A stretch of DNA of 64,000 nt from assembly GCA_947501685.1 (NCBI GenBank), contig CANMWQ010000001.1, positions 434,001 through 498,000 on the forward strand, written 5' to 3'. Shown here in pieces: positions 55,103-64,000 of the stretch. Numbering within the stretch: position 1 is the stretch's first letter; every line of letters begins with the position of its first letter. Source of the DNA: an uncultured Litoreibacter sp. GTDB taxonomy: Bacteria; Pseudomonadota; Alphaproteobacteria; Rhodobacterales; Rhodobacteraceae. Below the pieces are notes generated by a model. That model was not told the DNA's origin, did no database searches, and saw only the letters and a program-made list of their open reading frames with translations. A program made the position numbers and the translations under genes.

Positions 55103-55765
55103 ATGGCCGAGCAGCTTCCTCTCCCGCTCCCCACCAAATCCGCGTTGGGGCGTGACAACTTCTTCGTCTCCGAGGCCAACCAGATGGCCGTCGCAAGCCT
55201 TGAGGTCACCGACACCTGGCCCAGCAAAAAACTGATGCTCTGCGGCCCGGCGGCCTCCGGCAAAACCCATCTCGCGCATGTCTGGGCCGGCGAAAACGCT
55301 GCCCATATCACCAGTGCCCAAGGCCTCGCGGCGCAAGACATCGCGGGCCTCGCCCGCAGCGCGTTGGTGGTCGAAGACGTGGACCGTGCGGACCCGCAAG
55401 ACGAAACCCCGCTCTTTCACCTGCACAACCTGATGCTGGCCGAAGGCCACGCGCTGCTGATGACCACCACCACGCCTCCCGCGCAGATGGCCACCCAACT
55501 GCCCGACCTCAAAAGCCGCCTCACCGGCACCACGCTCGTCGCACTCGACCCGCCTGATGATGCGCTTTTGGCGCTGGTGTTGATGAAGATGTTTGCCGAC
55601 CGCCAGATCAACCTGCCCGCAGGGCTGCTGGACTATGTCGTCCCGCGCATCACCCGCTCTTTCGCGGAGGCCCGGCGTTTCGTTGACCAGATCGACGCCC
55701 GCGCGCTGGCCGAAAACCGCCCCATCGGCAAGCGGCTTGCGGGTGACATCTTGGGCGGAACCTGA
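55103..55765 (+). CDS. hdaA: DnaA-regulatory HdaA-like AAA protein
   Basis: A 220-aa protein of the HdaA group, a DnaA-like AAA domain without the DNA-binding part. Near the start QLPLPLPTKSALGRDNF is the clamp-binding and AAA entry; Walker A is GPAASGKTHL and Walker B VVEDVDRAD; a sensor II-like Arg lies in RSFAEARRFVDQID. In Caulobacter HdaA promotes inactivation of DnaA through the sliding clamp. It follows the AI-2E-family gene and precedes ppk1. Confidence 0.88.
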   Translation: MAEQLPLPLPTKSALGRDNFFVSEANQMAVASLEVTDTWPSKKLMLCGPAASGKTHLAHVWAGENAAHITSAQGLAAQDIAGLARSALVVEDVDRADPQDETPLFHLHNLMLAEGHALLMTTTTPPAQMATQLPDLKSRLTGTTLVALDPPDDALLALVLMKMFADRQINLPAGLLDYVVPRITRSFAEARRFVDQIDARALAENRPIGKRLAGDILGGT

Positions 55766-55820
55766 CGCATCCACACCCAGAAAACTGGACATGTCGCTGA
55801 AATATTTGGCATAAGTGGGC

Positions 55821-58028
55821 ATGACCCTCCAATCTGACATCGCCCTCGCGCCCATGACAGGCGCCGATTTTCTGAACGCGGCTATGCCCGCGCCCGTGGT
55901 GTTGGACGGGTTCGACCCCGAAGGCCCTGACCGCTTTTTCAACCGGGAGCTCAGCTGGCTCGCCTTCAACTGGCGCGTTCTTGAAGAGGCCTCCAACCCC
56001 AAAGTCCCCCTGCTGGAACGGGTCCGCTTCCTTGCGATCTCGGCCAATAACCTTGATGAGTTCTACTCCGTCCGCGTCGCGGGCCTGCGGGAGCTGGCCT
56101 TGGCGGGCAACACCACCCCCTCCGCCGATGGCCGCACGCCCACTCAACAACTGGTTCTGATCGACGCCAATGCCCGCGAATTGATGGACCGCCAGGACAC
56201 CGTCCTCGGCACCCTCCGCACTGAAATGGCGGCTCAAGGTATGTTCGTCCTGACAGGCGAGGCGCTGACCGAAAGCGACGATGCGTTTTTGGAAAAACAC
56301 TTCCTGTCCAACATCTTCCCGGTCCTCTCGCCCCTCGCGATCGACCCCGCACACCCGTTCCCCTTCATCCCCGACACCGGGCTCTCGCTGGCGCTGCAAC
56401 TCAAACGCAAATCCGACAATCGCAGCCTGCAAGCGCTGCTGCCGATCCCCAAACAGATCGAACGCTTCGTGATGCTGCCCTCCGTCGAGGGCGAAACCCG
56501 CGTCATCTCCATGGAAGACATGCTGACCCAGCGCATTGGCGATCTGTTTCCGGGCTATGAGGCCACCGGCCATTGCACCTTCCGCGTGTTGCGCGACAGC
56601 GATCTTGAGCTGGAAGAGGAGGCCGAGGATCTGGTCCGCGAGTTCGAGACCGCCCTGAAACGCCGCCGTCGCGGCGAGGTGGTCCGCCTGACGCTCAGCA
56701 CAGATGCGCCCTCCAAGCTGCGCGAGCTGATCATGGACGCGCTAGAGGTCACCGAAGATGACGTGATCGAGATCAACGGCATGCTCGGCCTCAGCGATAT
56801 CTCCGAGCTGGTCGATCTGGGTGAGCCCCATATGATGTGGCCGCATTTCTCCCCGCGCGTGCCGGAACGCGTGCAGGATCACGAGGGGGATATGTTCTCC
56901 GCGATCCGGCAAAAAGACATGCTGCTGCACCACCCCTACGAGACCTTCGACATGGTGGTCCGCTTCCTCGCCCAAGCCGCCCGCGATCCCGATGTGGTGG
57001 CCATCAAACAGACGCTCTACCGCACCTCCCATGAAAGCCCGATTGTGGCCGCCCTGTGCGAGGCCGCCGAAAACGGCAAATCGGTCACCGCGCTGGTCGA
57101 GCTGAAAGCCCGCTTCGACGAGGCCGCCAATATTCGCCAATCGCGCAAGCTGGAGCGCGCAGGCGCGCATGTGGTCTACGGCTTCATTAACTATAAAACC
57201 CACGCCAAGATCAGCGCCATCGTGCGCCGCGAAAACGGCAAGCTGGTCACCTACACCCATTTCGGCACCGGCAATTACCACCCCATTACGGCGAAATTCT
57301 ACACCGACCTCAGCCTCTTCACCTGCGACGCAGCCCTTGGCCGCGATGCCACGCGGGTCTTCAACTATGTTGGCGGCTACGCCCAGCCCGACAGTCTCGA
57401 AAACCTCGCCATCGCGCCGTTAACCTTGAAATCGACTCTGATCGAAAACATCAAAGCCGAGATCGCCTTCGCCAATGCCGGCAAGCCCGCGCAAATCTGG
57501 GCCAAGATGAACTCCCTGATCGAGCCCGACGTGATCGACGCGCTCTATGCCGCCAGTCAGGCCGGGGTAAAAATCGACCTCGTCATCCGCGGCATTTGCG
57601 GGCTGCGTCCGGGCATCACCGGGCTCAGCGAAAACATCCGGGTCAAATCCATCGTTGGTCGGTTTTTGGAACATTCCCGCATCGTGTGTTTTGGCAATGG
57701 CAAAGCCCTGCCGTCGAAAAAAGCGCGGGTCTATATGTCGTCGGCCGATTGGATGGGCCGCAACCTCAACCGCCGCGTCGAAACGCTGGTCGCGATCACC
57801 AACAAAACGGTCCACGCCCAAGTGATGAGCCAGATCATGGCGGCCAATCTGGCCGACACCGCCCAAAGCTGGATCCTGCGTCCCGATGGCAGCTACGCCC
57901 GGCAGGAATTTGGCGACGAGGACGAGGTCTTCAACTGCCACCGCTTCTTCATGGAAAACCCCTCCCTCTCCGGTCGCGGCTCGGCAGGGGCGGGCGACGT
58001 ACCCGAGCTGACCCACTCCGTCGATTGA
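55821..58028 (+). CDS. ppk1: polyphosphate kinase 1
   Basis: A 735-aa enzyme. The N-terminal [19 protein letters not shown] is the family start, [16 protein letters not shown]-like sequence follows, and the phosphohistidine region is [19 protein letters not shown] (His in KTHAK). RRVETLVAI lies near the end. It makes polyphosphate from ATP. The ATG at 55821 is preferred over the GTG at 55815. The hdaA-ppk1-ppx order is common in alphaproteobacteria. It ends 204 bases before ppx. Confidence 0.95.
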   Translation: MTLQSDIALAPMTGADFLNAAMPAPVVLDGFDPEGPDRFFNRELSWLAFNWRVLEEASNPKVPLLERVRFLAISANNLDEFYSVRVAGLRELALAGNTTPSADGRTPTQQLVLIDANARELMDRQDTVLGTLRTEMAAQGMFVLTGEALTESDDAFLEKHFLSNIFPVLSPLAIDPAHPFPFIPDTGLSLALQLKRKSDNRSLQALLPIPKQIERFVMLPSVEGETRVISMEDMLTQRIGDLFPGYEATGHCTFRVLRDSDLELEEEAEDLVREFETALKRRRRGEVVRLTLSTDAPSKLRELIMDALEVTEDDVIEINGMLGLSDISELVDLGEPHMMWPHFSPRVPERVQDHEGDMFSAIRQKDMLLHHPYETFDMVVRFLAQAARDPDVVAIKQTLYRTSHESPIVAALCEAAENGKSVTALVELKARFDEAANIRQSRKLERAGAHVVYGFINYKTHAKISAIVRRENGKLVTYTHFGTGNYHPITAKFYTDLSLFTCDAALGRDATRVFNYVGGYAQPDSLENLAIAPLTLKSTLIENIKAEIAFANAGKPAQIWAKMNSLIEPDVIDALYAASQAGVKIDLVIRGICGLRPGITGLSENIRVKSIVGRFLEHSRIVCFGNGKALPSKKARVYMSSADWMGRNLNRRVETLVAITNKTVHAQVMSQIMAANLADTAQSWILRPDGSYARQEFGDEDEVFNCHRFFMENPSLSGRGSAGAGDVPELTHSVD

Positions 58029-58074
58029 GGACGAAAGCGTTAAGGATGGGTAAAGAAAACTGCCCCCCGAAAAT

Positions 58075-58119
58075 GTACAAAATGGGTTTTGGGGCAAAAA
58101 GTTTTGCCCCATTTTGTAC
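58075..58119. repeat. nested inverted repeat between ppk1 and ppx
   Basis: Outer arms GTACAAAAT (58075-58083) and ATTTTGTAC (58111-58119) enclose inner arms GGGGCAAAA (58091-58099) and TTTTGCCCC (58102-58110), with a 2-base loop and a 7-base bulge on the left. The hairpin is flanked by a 10-bp direct repeat CGTTAAGGAT at 58038-58047 and 58155-58164. There is no T-run that would make it a terminator. Confidence 0.85.
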
Positions 58120-58231
58120 CAAACTCGATTTTGGGCCGCCTGAGACGCATATGACGTTAAGGATTGATTGACGATTCCGGCCCGCTAATTGCATGGTTCG
58201 ACCAGACGAAGATCTCGGGGGATCACAACCC

Positions 58232-59776
58232 ATGTCGATGGACGGCACACAAGCCGCAGAAGGCGAAGAATACGGCCCTTTCGGTCGTCCTTTATTCAAT
58301 GATCCCAAGGCCAAAGCGCTCAGCCGGGTCGGCACGATCGACGTCGGATCGAACTCTGTGCGCCTTGTGGTCTTCGATGGGGCAGCACGTTCGCCTGCCT
58401 ATTTTTACAACGAGAAAATCATGGCTGGCCTCGGCGCAGATATGCGCCAGACAGGCCGTCTTTCCGTCGAAGGCCGCGCCCGAGCGCTCTCCGCGTTGAA
58501 AAGATTTGCATTGCTTTGCAATGGGTTAGACGTCAATCCTATCACCGCCGTGGCCACCGCCGCTGTGCGCGACGCCGAAGACGGCAAGGAGTTTTGCGAA
58601 GAGGTTCTGCGCGAAACCGGCCTCAATCTCTGGGTCGCCTCCGGCCAGGAAGAGGCCCGCCTCTCCGCCCAAGGCGTCTTCCTTGGCTGGCCCGAAGCCG
58701 AAGGTTTGATGTGCGATATCGGCGGCTCCTCCATGGAACTGGCCGAGATCGGCGACGGCGTCGTCGGCCACCGCGTCTCCTCTCAATTGGGACCGTTGAA
58801 ATTGAAAGGCCTTAAAGGCGGCTACGACGCCCGCAAGAAACTCATCGACGACACAATGCACGACCTCCGAACCGAAGTATCCGGCACCTATAACACCATC
58901 TATTTGGTCGGCGGCTCCTGGCGCGCACTGGCCCGACTGGACATGGAGAGGCGCGGTTACCCATTGAAAGTATTGCATGAATACCGGATGACGCCGAAAT
59001 CCGTTTTGCAAACAGTCAAGTGGATCCGGGGCAAATCCATCGACGAGCTGCGCGCCATCACCGGCAATTCCGAGGCCCGCATGCGCCTTGTTCCCATCGC
59101 CGCCCAAGTGCTGAAATCGCTCATTCAGAGGTTCAAACCAAAGGCCCTCGCCACCTCCAGCTACGGCATCCGCGAAGGCCTTCTCTACGAGCAAATGCCC
59201 TTCGAGCTGAAACGCCGCGACCCCCTAATCGAGGCCTGCCGCTGGGACGAAGCCAAAAACGCAAGGGTCCCGGGCTTCGGCCGACAGCTGCACAAATTCA
59301 TCGAGCCGATCTTTGGTAGCAAGATCCCCTATGAACGCGCCCGCCTCATCCGCGCCGCCTGCCTGCTGCACGACGTCAGCTGGCGCGCCCATCCCGACTA
59401 CCGCGCCGAGGTGTGTTTCGACAACGCAACGCGTGCAAATCTGGGCGGTCTCGACCATCAGGGCCGCGTGTTTTTGGGGGTGGCCCTGCTTCACCGCTAC
59501 AAGAATTCGCGCGACGGCACGCGGTTCAACGAGCTGTTCGAGCTGCTGCCAGAAAAGGACCTGAAAGCGGCAGAAATTCTTGGCAAAGCGATGCGGTTTG
59601 GCGCGATGTTCTCCGTGCAACGGCATGAATTAATGGGGGAATTTTCGTTTCACCCCAAGAAGAAAGTGCTCAAGCTGAAGCTCCACCCCGAGACGCGTGA
59701 TCTCTATGGAGAGGTCGCCGCCGCGCGGCTTTCAGCGCTCGCCTCAGCCATGGACGCGGAGATTGACTTGCGCTGA
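58232..59776 (+). CDS. ppx: exopolyphosphatase (Ppx/GppA family)
   Basis: A 514-aa Ppx/GppA enzyme. The actin-like start RVGTIDVGSNSVRLVVFDG and the second phosphate loop MCDIGGSSMELAE are diagnostic, with SYGIREGLLYEQM late. It hydrolyses polyphosphate or the pppGpp 5'-phosphate. The ATG at 58232 has a GGGGGAT ribosome site; an ATG at 58193 would add 13 residues. Together with ppk1 it sets the polyphosphate level. Confidence 0.92.
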   Translation: MSMDGTQAAEGEEYGPFGRPLFNDPKAKALSRVGTIDVGSNSVRLVVFDGAARSPAYFYNEKIMAGLGADMRQTGRLSVEGRARALSALKRFALLCNGLDVNPITAVATAAVRDAEDGKEFCEEVLRETGLNLWVASGQEEARLSAQGVFLGWPEAEGLMCDIGGSSMELAEIGDGVVGHRVSSQLGPLKLKGLKGGYDARKKLIDDTMHDLRTEVSGTYNTIYLVGGSWRALARLDMERRGYPLKVLHEYRMTPKSVLQTVKWIRGKSIDELRAITGNSEARMRLVPIAAQVLKSLIQRFKPKALATSSYGIREGLLYEQMPFELKRRDPLIEACRWDEAKNARVPGFGRQLHKFIEPIFGSKIPYERARLIRAACLLHDVSWRAHPDYRAEVCFDNATRANLGGLDHQGRVFLGVALLHRYKNSRDGTRFNELFELLPEKDLKAAEILGKAMRFGAMFSVQRHELMGEFSFHPKKKVLKLKLHPETRDLYGEVAAARLSALASAMDAEIDLR

Positions 59777-59823
59777 AACACGCCAAGGCCCCTCCCGAGC
59801 CATCGCCAAAATCAGAGAGCCAC

Positions 59824-60573
59824 ATGACCAATTTTGCCCAATTCCCAAGCCTCAAAAACAAGTCCGTCCTCGTGACCGGAGGCGCTGGCGGCATCGGCGC
59901 GTTGACCGTGGAGGCCTTTGCCGCCCAAGGCGCAAAGGTGGCGTTTCTGGACCGCGACGAGGCCACAAGCACTGCCGTCGCCGACGAAACCGGAGCCAGC
60001 TTTGCGCTGTGTGATCTGACCGACATTGAGGCCACCCAAGCCGCGATTGCCACGCTCGCGGCAGAGCAGGGGCCGTTCGACGTGCTGGCCAACAACGCCG
60101 CCCGCGATGACCGACACGACTGGCGCGACGTCACCCCGGAGTATTGGGACGAGCGGATGCAAACTAATCTGCGGCATATGTTCTTTTTAATTCAAGCAGT
60201 TGCGCCGGGTATGATTCAAAAGGGCGGGGGCTCGATCATCAATCTGGGCTCGAACTCCTGGTGGGAGGCGGGCGGCGGTTTTCCGGCCTATGCCACGGCC
60301 AAGGCCGCCGTCCATGGCCTGACCCGCACCATGGCACGTGACTTGGGAGAGCACCGGATCAGGGTCAACACCGTGGTCCCCGGCTGGATCATGACGGAGC
60401 GCCAGAAGGAGCTTTGGGCCACGCCAGAGGCCTTGGAGAAGCACCGCCAGCGTCAATGCTTGCCCGACCTGATTGACCCTGTCTACGTTGCGCGCATGGT
60501 TCTGTTTCTGGCTTCAGACGATGCCGCAATGTGCACGGCGAGCAATTACATGGTCGAGGCCGGCTCTATCTGA
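59824..60573 (+). CDS. SDR family oxidoreductase
   Basis: A 249-aa NAD(P)-dependent dehydrogenase. The N-terminal VTGGAGGIGALTVEAFA is the T-G-x3-G-x-G nucleotide site, LANNAAR is the N-A-G-like motif, and the active site has a Ser (GSNSWW) and YATAK (Tyr and Lys). The C-terminus resembles sugar dehydrogenases in the 3-oxoacyl-reductase/galactose-type group. The substrate is unknown. It lies between ppx and proS; the rlmE gene that often follows ppx in relatives is not here. Confidence 0.88.
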   Translation: MTNFAQFPSLKNKSVLVTGGAGGIGALTVEAFAAQGAKVAFLDRDEATSTAVADETGASFALCDLTDIEATQAAIATLAAEQGPFDVLANNAARDDRHDWRDVTPEYWDERMQTNLRHMFFLIQAVAPGMIQKGGGSIINLGSNSWWEAGGGFPAYATAKAAVHGLTRTMARDLGEHRIRVNTVVPGWIMTERQKELWATPEALEKHRQRQCLPDLIDPVYVARMVLFLASDDAAMCTASNYMVEAGSI

Positions 60574-60658
60574 GCTGTATCGTAGAAATGATGGGGTGGC
60601 GCTGCGAATTGGGATGGCGTAATCCGAACCCGACCAAATTTCAGAAAGTGGTGATGCC

Positions 60659-61993
60659 ATGCGCCTAACCCGATATTTCTTACCCGTCTTGAAAGAAACG
60701 CCAAGCGAGGCGCAGATCGTGTCGCACCGCCTGATGCTGCGGGCAGGCATGATCAAGCAAAGTTCTGCCGGGATTTATTCATGGTTGCCTCTGGGCTTTA
60801 AGGTTCTGAAAAACATCGAAAACATTGTGCATGAAGAGCAGGTACGCGCGGGCCATATCCCTTTGCTCATGCCAACCTTGCAATCCGCCGACCTTTGGCG
60901 CGAAAGCGGGCGCTATGACGATTACGGCGAAGAGATGCTGCGCATCCAAGATCGTCACGGGCGCGATATGCTGTACGGGCCGACCAACGAAGAGCTGATC
61001 ACCGATATTTTCCGCAGCCATGTGTCCTCTTATAAGGACCTGCCGCTGACGCTCTATCACATCCAATGGAAGTTCCGCGACGAACGCCGTCCTCGGTTTG
61101 GGGTCATGCGGGGCCGCGAATTTCTGATGAAGGATGGCTACAATTTTGACCTCACCAAAGAAGACGCGCTGCACGCCTATAACCGCCATTTGGTCAGCTA
61201 CCTGCGCACCTACGAGCGTATGGGGTTGCAGGCCATTCCGATGCGCGCCGATGGCGGGCCGATTGGGGGCGATTATACGCATGAATTCCTTGTGCTCGCG
61301 GAGACAGGCGAGTCGGAGGTGTTCTACGACAGCGCCGTCACCGACCTAAGCTTTGGCGACCGTGACATCGACTATGATGACGTCGCGCAGTGCCAAAGCG
61401 TGTTGGAGGAATTCACCACCAAATACGCCCGCACCGACGAAACCCACGATGAGGCGCTGTTCAACGAGGTGCCTGAAGACCGCCGCAAAGTGGCGCGTGG
61501 CATCGAGGTGGGACAAATCTTCTATTTCGGCACGAAATACTCAGACGCGCTCGGGGCCAAAGTGCAAGGGCCTGACGGCAAACCGACGGCCGTGCATATG
61601 GGGTCGCACGGCGTCGGTGTGTCGCGCCTTCTGGGCGCCATCATCGAGGCCAGCCATGACGACAAAGGGATCATCTGGCCCGAAGGGGTAACGCCCTTCC
61701 ATGTGGGCATCGTCAATCTCAAACAGGGCGACGCGGAGGCGGATGCGGCGTGCGAAAGCCTCTATGGCCAGATCGAGGCGATGGGGCTTGAGGCGCTTTA
61801 CGACGACCGCAACGAGCGGGCGGGCGGCAAGTTCGCGACGATGGACTTGATTGGCTTGCCGTTGCGCATCACCGTTGGGCCCCGTGGGTTGAAAAACGGC
61901 GTTGTCGAGCTGACCTCACGGCGTAGTGGTGAAAGCGAAGAGCTGACCCCGGACGCGGCCCTTGCCAAGATTGCAGGCATCTACGCCAGATAA
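60659..61993 (+). CDS. proS: prolyl-tRNA synthetase, short alphaproteobacterial type
   Basis: A 444-aa class II synthetase without the insertion domain, the short form of alphaproteobacteria. Motif 2 is [21 protein letters not shown], motif 3 is [15 protein letters not shown], and [14 protein letters not shown]-like sequence marks the anticodon domain. It charges tRNA-Pro. The ATG at 60659 ([13 protein letters not shown]) is the usual start. Confidence 0.96.
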   Translation: MRLTRYFLPVLKETPSEAQIVSHRLMLRAGMIKQSSAGIYSWLPLGFKVLKNIENIVHEEQVRAGHIPLLMPTLQSADLWRESGRYDDYGEEMLRIQDRHGRDMLYGPTNEELITDIFRSHVSSYKDLPLTLYHIQWKFRDERRPRFGVMRGREFLMKDGYNFDLTKEDALHAYNRHLVSYLRTYERMGLQAIPMRADGGPIGGDYTHEFLVLAETGESEVFYDSAVTDLSFGDRDIDYDDVAQCQSVLEEFTTKYARTDETHDEALFNEVPEDRRKVARGIEVGQIFYFGTKYSDALGAKVQGPDGKPTAVHMGSHGVGVSRLLGAIIEASHDDKGIIWPEGVTPFHVGIVNLKQGDAEADAACESLYGQIEAMGLEALYDDRNERAGGKFATMDLIGLPLRITVGPRGLKNGVVELTSRRSGESEELTPDAALAKIAGIYAR

Positions 61994-62365
61994 GGGCGTC
62001 TGGCGGAACGCTGTCCCGGACCTTGCGCTCCGGAGCCTTCAACAATGCGATCCTTTTGGCCGAACAGTTGATACGTTTCGCCAAACTCTGGACACATTTC
62101 GCCCAAGTGTGTTCGGCGCGACATAGCGAGGTTTGCAAGGGGCAGTCGCTTGGTCAGATGAGATCGAAAGAGGCGTCAAATACACAAGTCATTGATAATG
62201 TGTAATAAAAAGTTCAGTTATGTGGGTTTGTCAGACACAGAACCGCAAAAGATGAACGGAAGATTAACGCATCAACATACTGTTTCCGCTCCGAACCATG
62301 TCAAAATGTTGCGCTTAATGTGGCAGGTCCGGTAAAAGATCTCTGGGGGCACCAGAGGGTGTATA
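61994..62365. other. intergenic stretch before the small orphan
   Basis: About 370 bases with no convincing gene: ORFs here are short and poorly coded. The region is AT-richer from about 62170. Nothing more can be supported. Confidence 0.4.
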
Positions 62366-62707
62366 ATGAGTTACTTCTTTTTTGAGCGTCGTGTCGTTCC
62401 GACTGAGTTAGATGAACGAAAGCCTGGCGATCACAGCCAGCTTCTGTCCGAAAGGGAGGAGCGTCACCAGATTGTGCTGGACGTTCCGAACGGACGGACA
62501 ATTTCGGACCGGAAACTTGCGGCTATTCGTGACGCATTGGAAGACGATGCGACAGCTGGCGTGTTCTACACACGGCGCCTGCGTCGTGAGCGGGGCGAGC
62601 TTCATAGCACGGTACGAGACCGTCGGTTGCAGGCGCTTCAAACCTTGACATCAAATCGCAGGGGCCGTGGCGCGGAGGGAGAGTCGGCGTCGCATCATCC
62701 GGCATAA
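62366..62707 (+). CDS. small hypothetical protein, basic
   Basis: A 113-aa protein with no recognised domain. It is rich in Arg and Glu (FERRVVPTELDERKPGD, RRLRRERGELHSTVRDRRLQALQ) and has no membrane or signal segment. An AGAGGG ribosome site precedes the ATG by 7 bases. A strong terminator 60 bases after the stop supports a real transcript. Other frames of the same region also stay open for about 70 codons, so the call is only moderately firm. Confidence 0.5.
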   Translation: MSYFFFERRVVPTELDERKPGDHSQLLSEREERHQIVLDVPNGRTISDRKLAAIRDALEDDATAGVFYTRRLRRERGELHSTVRDRRLQALQTLTSNRRGRGAEGESASHHPA

Positions 62708-62769
62708 AAGTTAGTGAGTGCGTGGCGGCCTGTGTATTTGGGCCAACACGTGAGTGCGTGTGGGGGCAG

Positions 62770-62800
62770 GGGCTCGGCGTGTTTTGCCGGGCCCTTTTTT
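62770..62800 (+). terminator. terminator after the small orphan gene
   Basis: Stem GGGCTCGGC / GCCGGGCCC (one G-U pair) around a 7-base loop, then six T residues at 62795-62800. Confidence 0.9.
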
Positions 62801-62831
62801 GTACCTGATTACCGTGCGCTAAGTGCCGTGA

Positions 62832-63707
62832 TCAGCGGTGGGCGAGAAATGCGAAAGTCTCCTCCAAGATCATCTCGGGAAGCTCCTCGGCCAGATAATG
62901 CGCGCCGGGCAATGATTTCCCGGTGACCTGTTCTGCGCGAAGCCTCCAAAGGGACAGACAGTCGAAAAATGCCTCAATGGCCCCATGCGCGCCCCATAAC
63001 ACATGCACCGGGCAGGTCAGTTTCGCGTCACCATCCGCATCATCATGGGCGATATCAATCGTCGCTGCGGCGCGGTAATCCTCGCAAGAGGCATGAATGA
63101 CGTCTGGATTATCGAAAGCTGCGTGATAGGCGGCGCGGGCCCCCGGGCTGAACGGCCCATCGCCGGCGGCCCCGAACATGCATTTCTTGTCCCAAAAATC
63201 TTGCGGATCCGTGGAAATCATCCGCTCCGGCAGCGGATAGGGTTCGGTCAGGTAGAACCAATGCGCATAGGCTCTGGCGAAGCCAAGTGTCGTGTTGGCA
63301 TACATCTCACGCGTGGGCGCAATGTCGAGAATGATCAATTTCCTGACGGCCTCAGGCGCATCCATCGCCAATCTATGCGCGACGCGTGCGCCTCGATCAT
63401 GCGACAGAATGTCGAAATGTGAAAAGCCCAGCGTGGCCATCAGCCCTACCATATCCGCGGCCATTGTGCGTTTCGACATTTGCGAATGATCGGGGCGCGT
63501 CACAGGGCAGCTGGACGCGCCATAGCCGCGCAGGTCGGGGGCGACCACGGTAAACCGCTCGGCCAATTGCGGAGCCATCTTGTGCCACATCACATGGGTT
63601 TGCGGGTAGCCATGGAGCAACAAAAGCGGAGGCCCCGATCCCCCGATACGGCCATGCAGGCTGACCTCGCCAATCACGTGGTCAAAGCTGTCGAACCCTT
63701 CAAACAT
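62832..63707 (-). CDS. fluoroacetate/haloacetate dehalogenase-like hydrolase
   Basis: A 291-aa alpha/beta hydrolase. All residues that define fluoroacetate dehalogenase in Rhodopseudomonas palustris are present in order and near the same spacing: nucleophile Asp104 and substrate-binding Arg105 and Arg108 in HDRGARVAHR, the halide pocket His149-Trp150 and Tyr211, and catalytic His270 in GAHYLAEE. It would hydrolyse C-F or C-Cl bonds of haloacetates to glycolate. The Met at 63707 is chosen because upstream sequence does not look like protein. It is alone and opposite to lolC. A haloalkane or epoxide hydrolase is less likely. Confidence 0.85.
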   Translation of the reverse strand: MFEGFDSFDHVIGEVSLHGRIGGSGPPLLLLHGYPQTHVMWHKMAPQLAERFTVVAPDLRGYGASSCPVTRPDHSQMSKRTMAADMVGLMATLGFSHFDILSHDRGARVAHRLAMDAPEAVRKLIILDIAPTREMYANTTLGFARAYAHWFYLTEPYPLPERMISTDPQDFWDKKCMFGAAGDGPFSPGARAAYHAAFDNPDVIHASCEDYRAAATIDIAHDDADGDAKLTCPVHVLWGAHGAIEAFFDCLSLWRLRAEQVTGKSLPGAHYLAEELPEMILEETFAFLAHR

Positions 63708-63810
63708 GGAGGTAGTATAGGCGGTTTGGCGCAGGCCTCCAGCCCCCCGTCTCCCTTGACCTTGGCTGCGTGAAAGCGCACATCTGGGCGCGCAGCAGCA
63801 GGAGAATAAA

Positions 63811-64000
63811 GTGGCCAAGATCACTGGCGGCAAGACCGTCCCGTTTGCAGGCTTTGAATGGATGATTGCCTGGCGCTATCTGCGCGCCAAACGGGCGGAG
63901 GGCGGCGTGTCCGTCATGACGTGGATCTCGTTGATCGGCATCACGCTGGCGGTGGCTGCATTGATCATCACCTTGGCCGTAAGATCGGGATTTCGCTACG
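63811..64000 (+). CDS. lolC: lipoprotein-releasing ABC permease (LolC/LolE), 5' part
   Basis: The first 63 codons of a longer gene that leaves the window. It starts at a GTG (63811) with an AGGAG ribosome site 6 bases upstream. The protein begins with a basic-hydrophobic segment: FEWMIAWRYLRAKRAEGG, then a membrane helix VSVMTWISLIGITLAVAAL. This is the N-terminus of the LolC/E permease that frees lipoproteins for LolA-dependent transport to the outer membrane. It follows proS by 1.8 kb; in many relatives it follows proS directly. Confidence 0.88.
   Translation, partial: MAKITGGKTVPFAGFEWMIAWRYLRAKRAEGGVSVMTWISLIGITLAVAALIITLAVRSGFRY

Overview
The window looks like about 64 kb of the main chromosome of a Rhodobacteraceae (Roseobacter-group) alphaproteobacterium. 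The evidence is the GC-rich, densely packed coding; the propionyl-CoA carboxylase locus controlled by a PccR/ScfR-type regulator with TTTGCAAA boxes; the VPLPA-CTERM proteins; the short (444 aa) prolyl-tRNA synthetase; and the betC/betI/betB/betA choline locus. No rRNA, CRISPR array, transposase, integrase or prophage was seen. The only RNA gene found with confidence is a tRNA-Gly(GCC). All family assignments come from reading motifs, without database searches.

Layout. (1) 1-3.3 kb is an accessory patch: a compact BglII-like restriction endonuclease / MT-A70 adenine methyltransferase pair, an AT-richer coupled pair (small membrane protein plus TerB-like protein), and a stand-alone ParB-like protein. 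(2) 3.4-9.0 kb holds lepA, an AT-rich orphan, a tiny entericidin-type lipoprotein and two tandem VPLPA-CTERM surface proteins. (3) 9.1-17.1 kb is a possible cyclic-nucleotide locus: a SAM-cyclase-AAA-TPR protein, a flavoprotein, a Popeye/CRP-like membrane receptor, and convergently a SulP anion transporter with a C-terminal cyclic-nucleotide-binding domain. (4) 17.3-29.7 kb holds tRNA-Gly, a DnaJ/TerB-nuclease pair, the folate cyclo-ligase/YmdB operon, two SLC13 permeases around a lipoprotein, an HTH/membrane pair behind a strong promoter, and a YebC/PmpR-family gene. (5) 29.7-33.7 kb holds a membrane/sialidase-like/membrane operon and two small exporters. (6) 33.7-39.9 kb is choline-sulfate to glycine betaine: betC, betI with a GNAT gene, betB, betA. 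(7) 40.7-53.9 kb is propionyl-CoA to succinyl-CoA: pccR, an MFS exporter, pccB, small lipoproteins, pccA and methylmalonyl-CoA mutase. The epimerase is not in the window. (8) 54-62 kb holds an AI-2E-type permease, hdaA, ppk1, ppx, an SDR and proS. (9) The end holds a small orphan, a fluoroacetate-dehalogenase-like hydrolase and the 5' end of a lolC-type permease.

How parts work together. The bet genes import no choline themselves, but they convert choline sulfate through choline and betaine aldehyde to glycine betaine; BetI probably acts at a 22-bp inverted repeat next to betB. PccR probably controls pccB and itself through paired TTTGCAA boxes. The most interesting unit is the cyclase region. 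The cyclase has the class IIIb threonine and an AAA-TPR tail like bicarbonate-responsive soluble cyclases, and it sits with two potential cyclic-nucleotide receptors, one fused to a SulP (sulfate/bicarbonate-type) transporter. That suggests a self-contained anion-sensing circuit, which is an inference.
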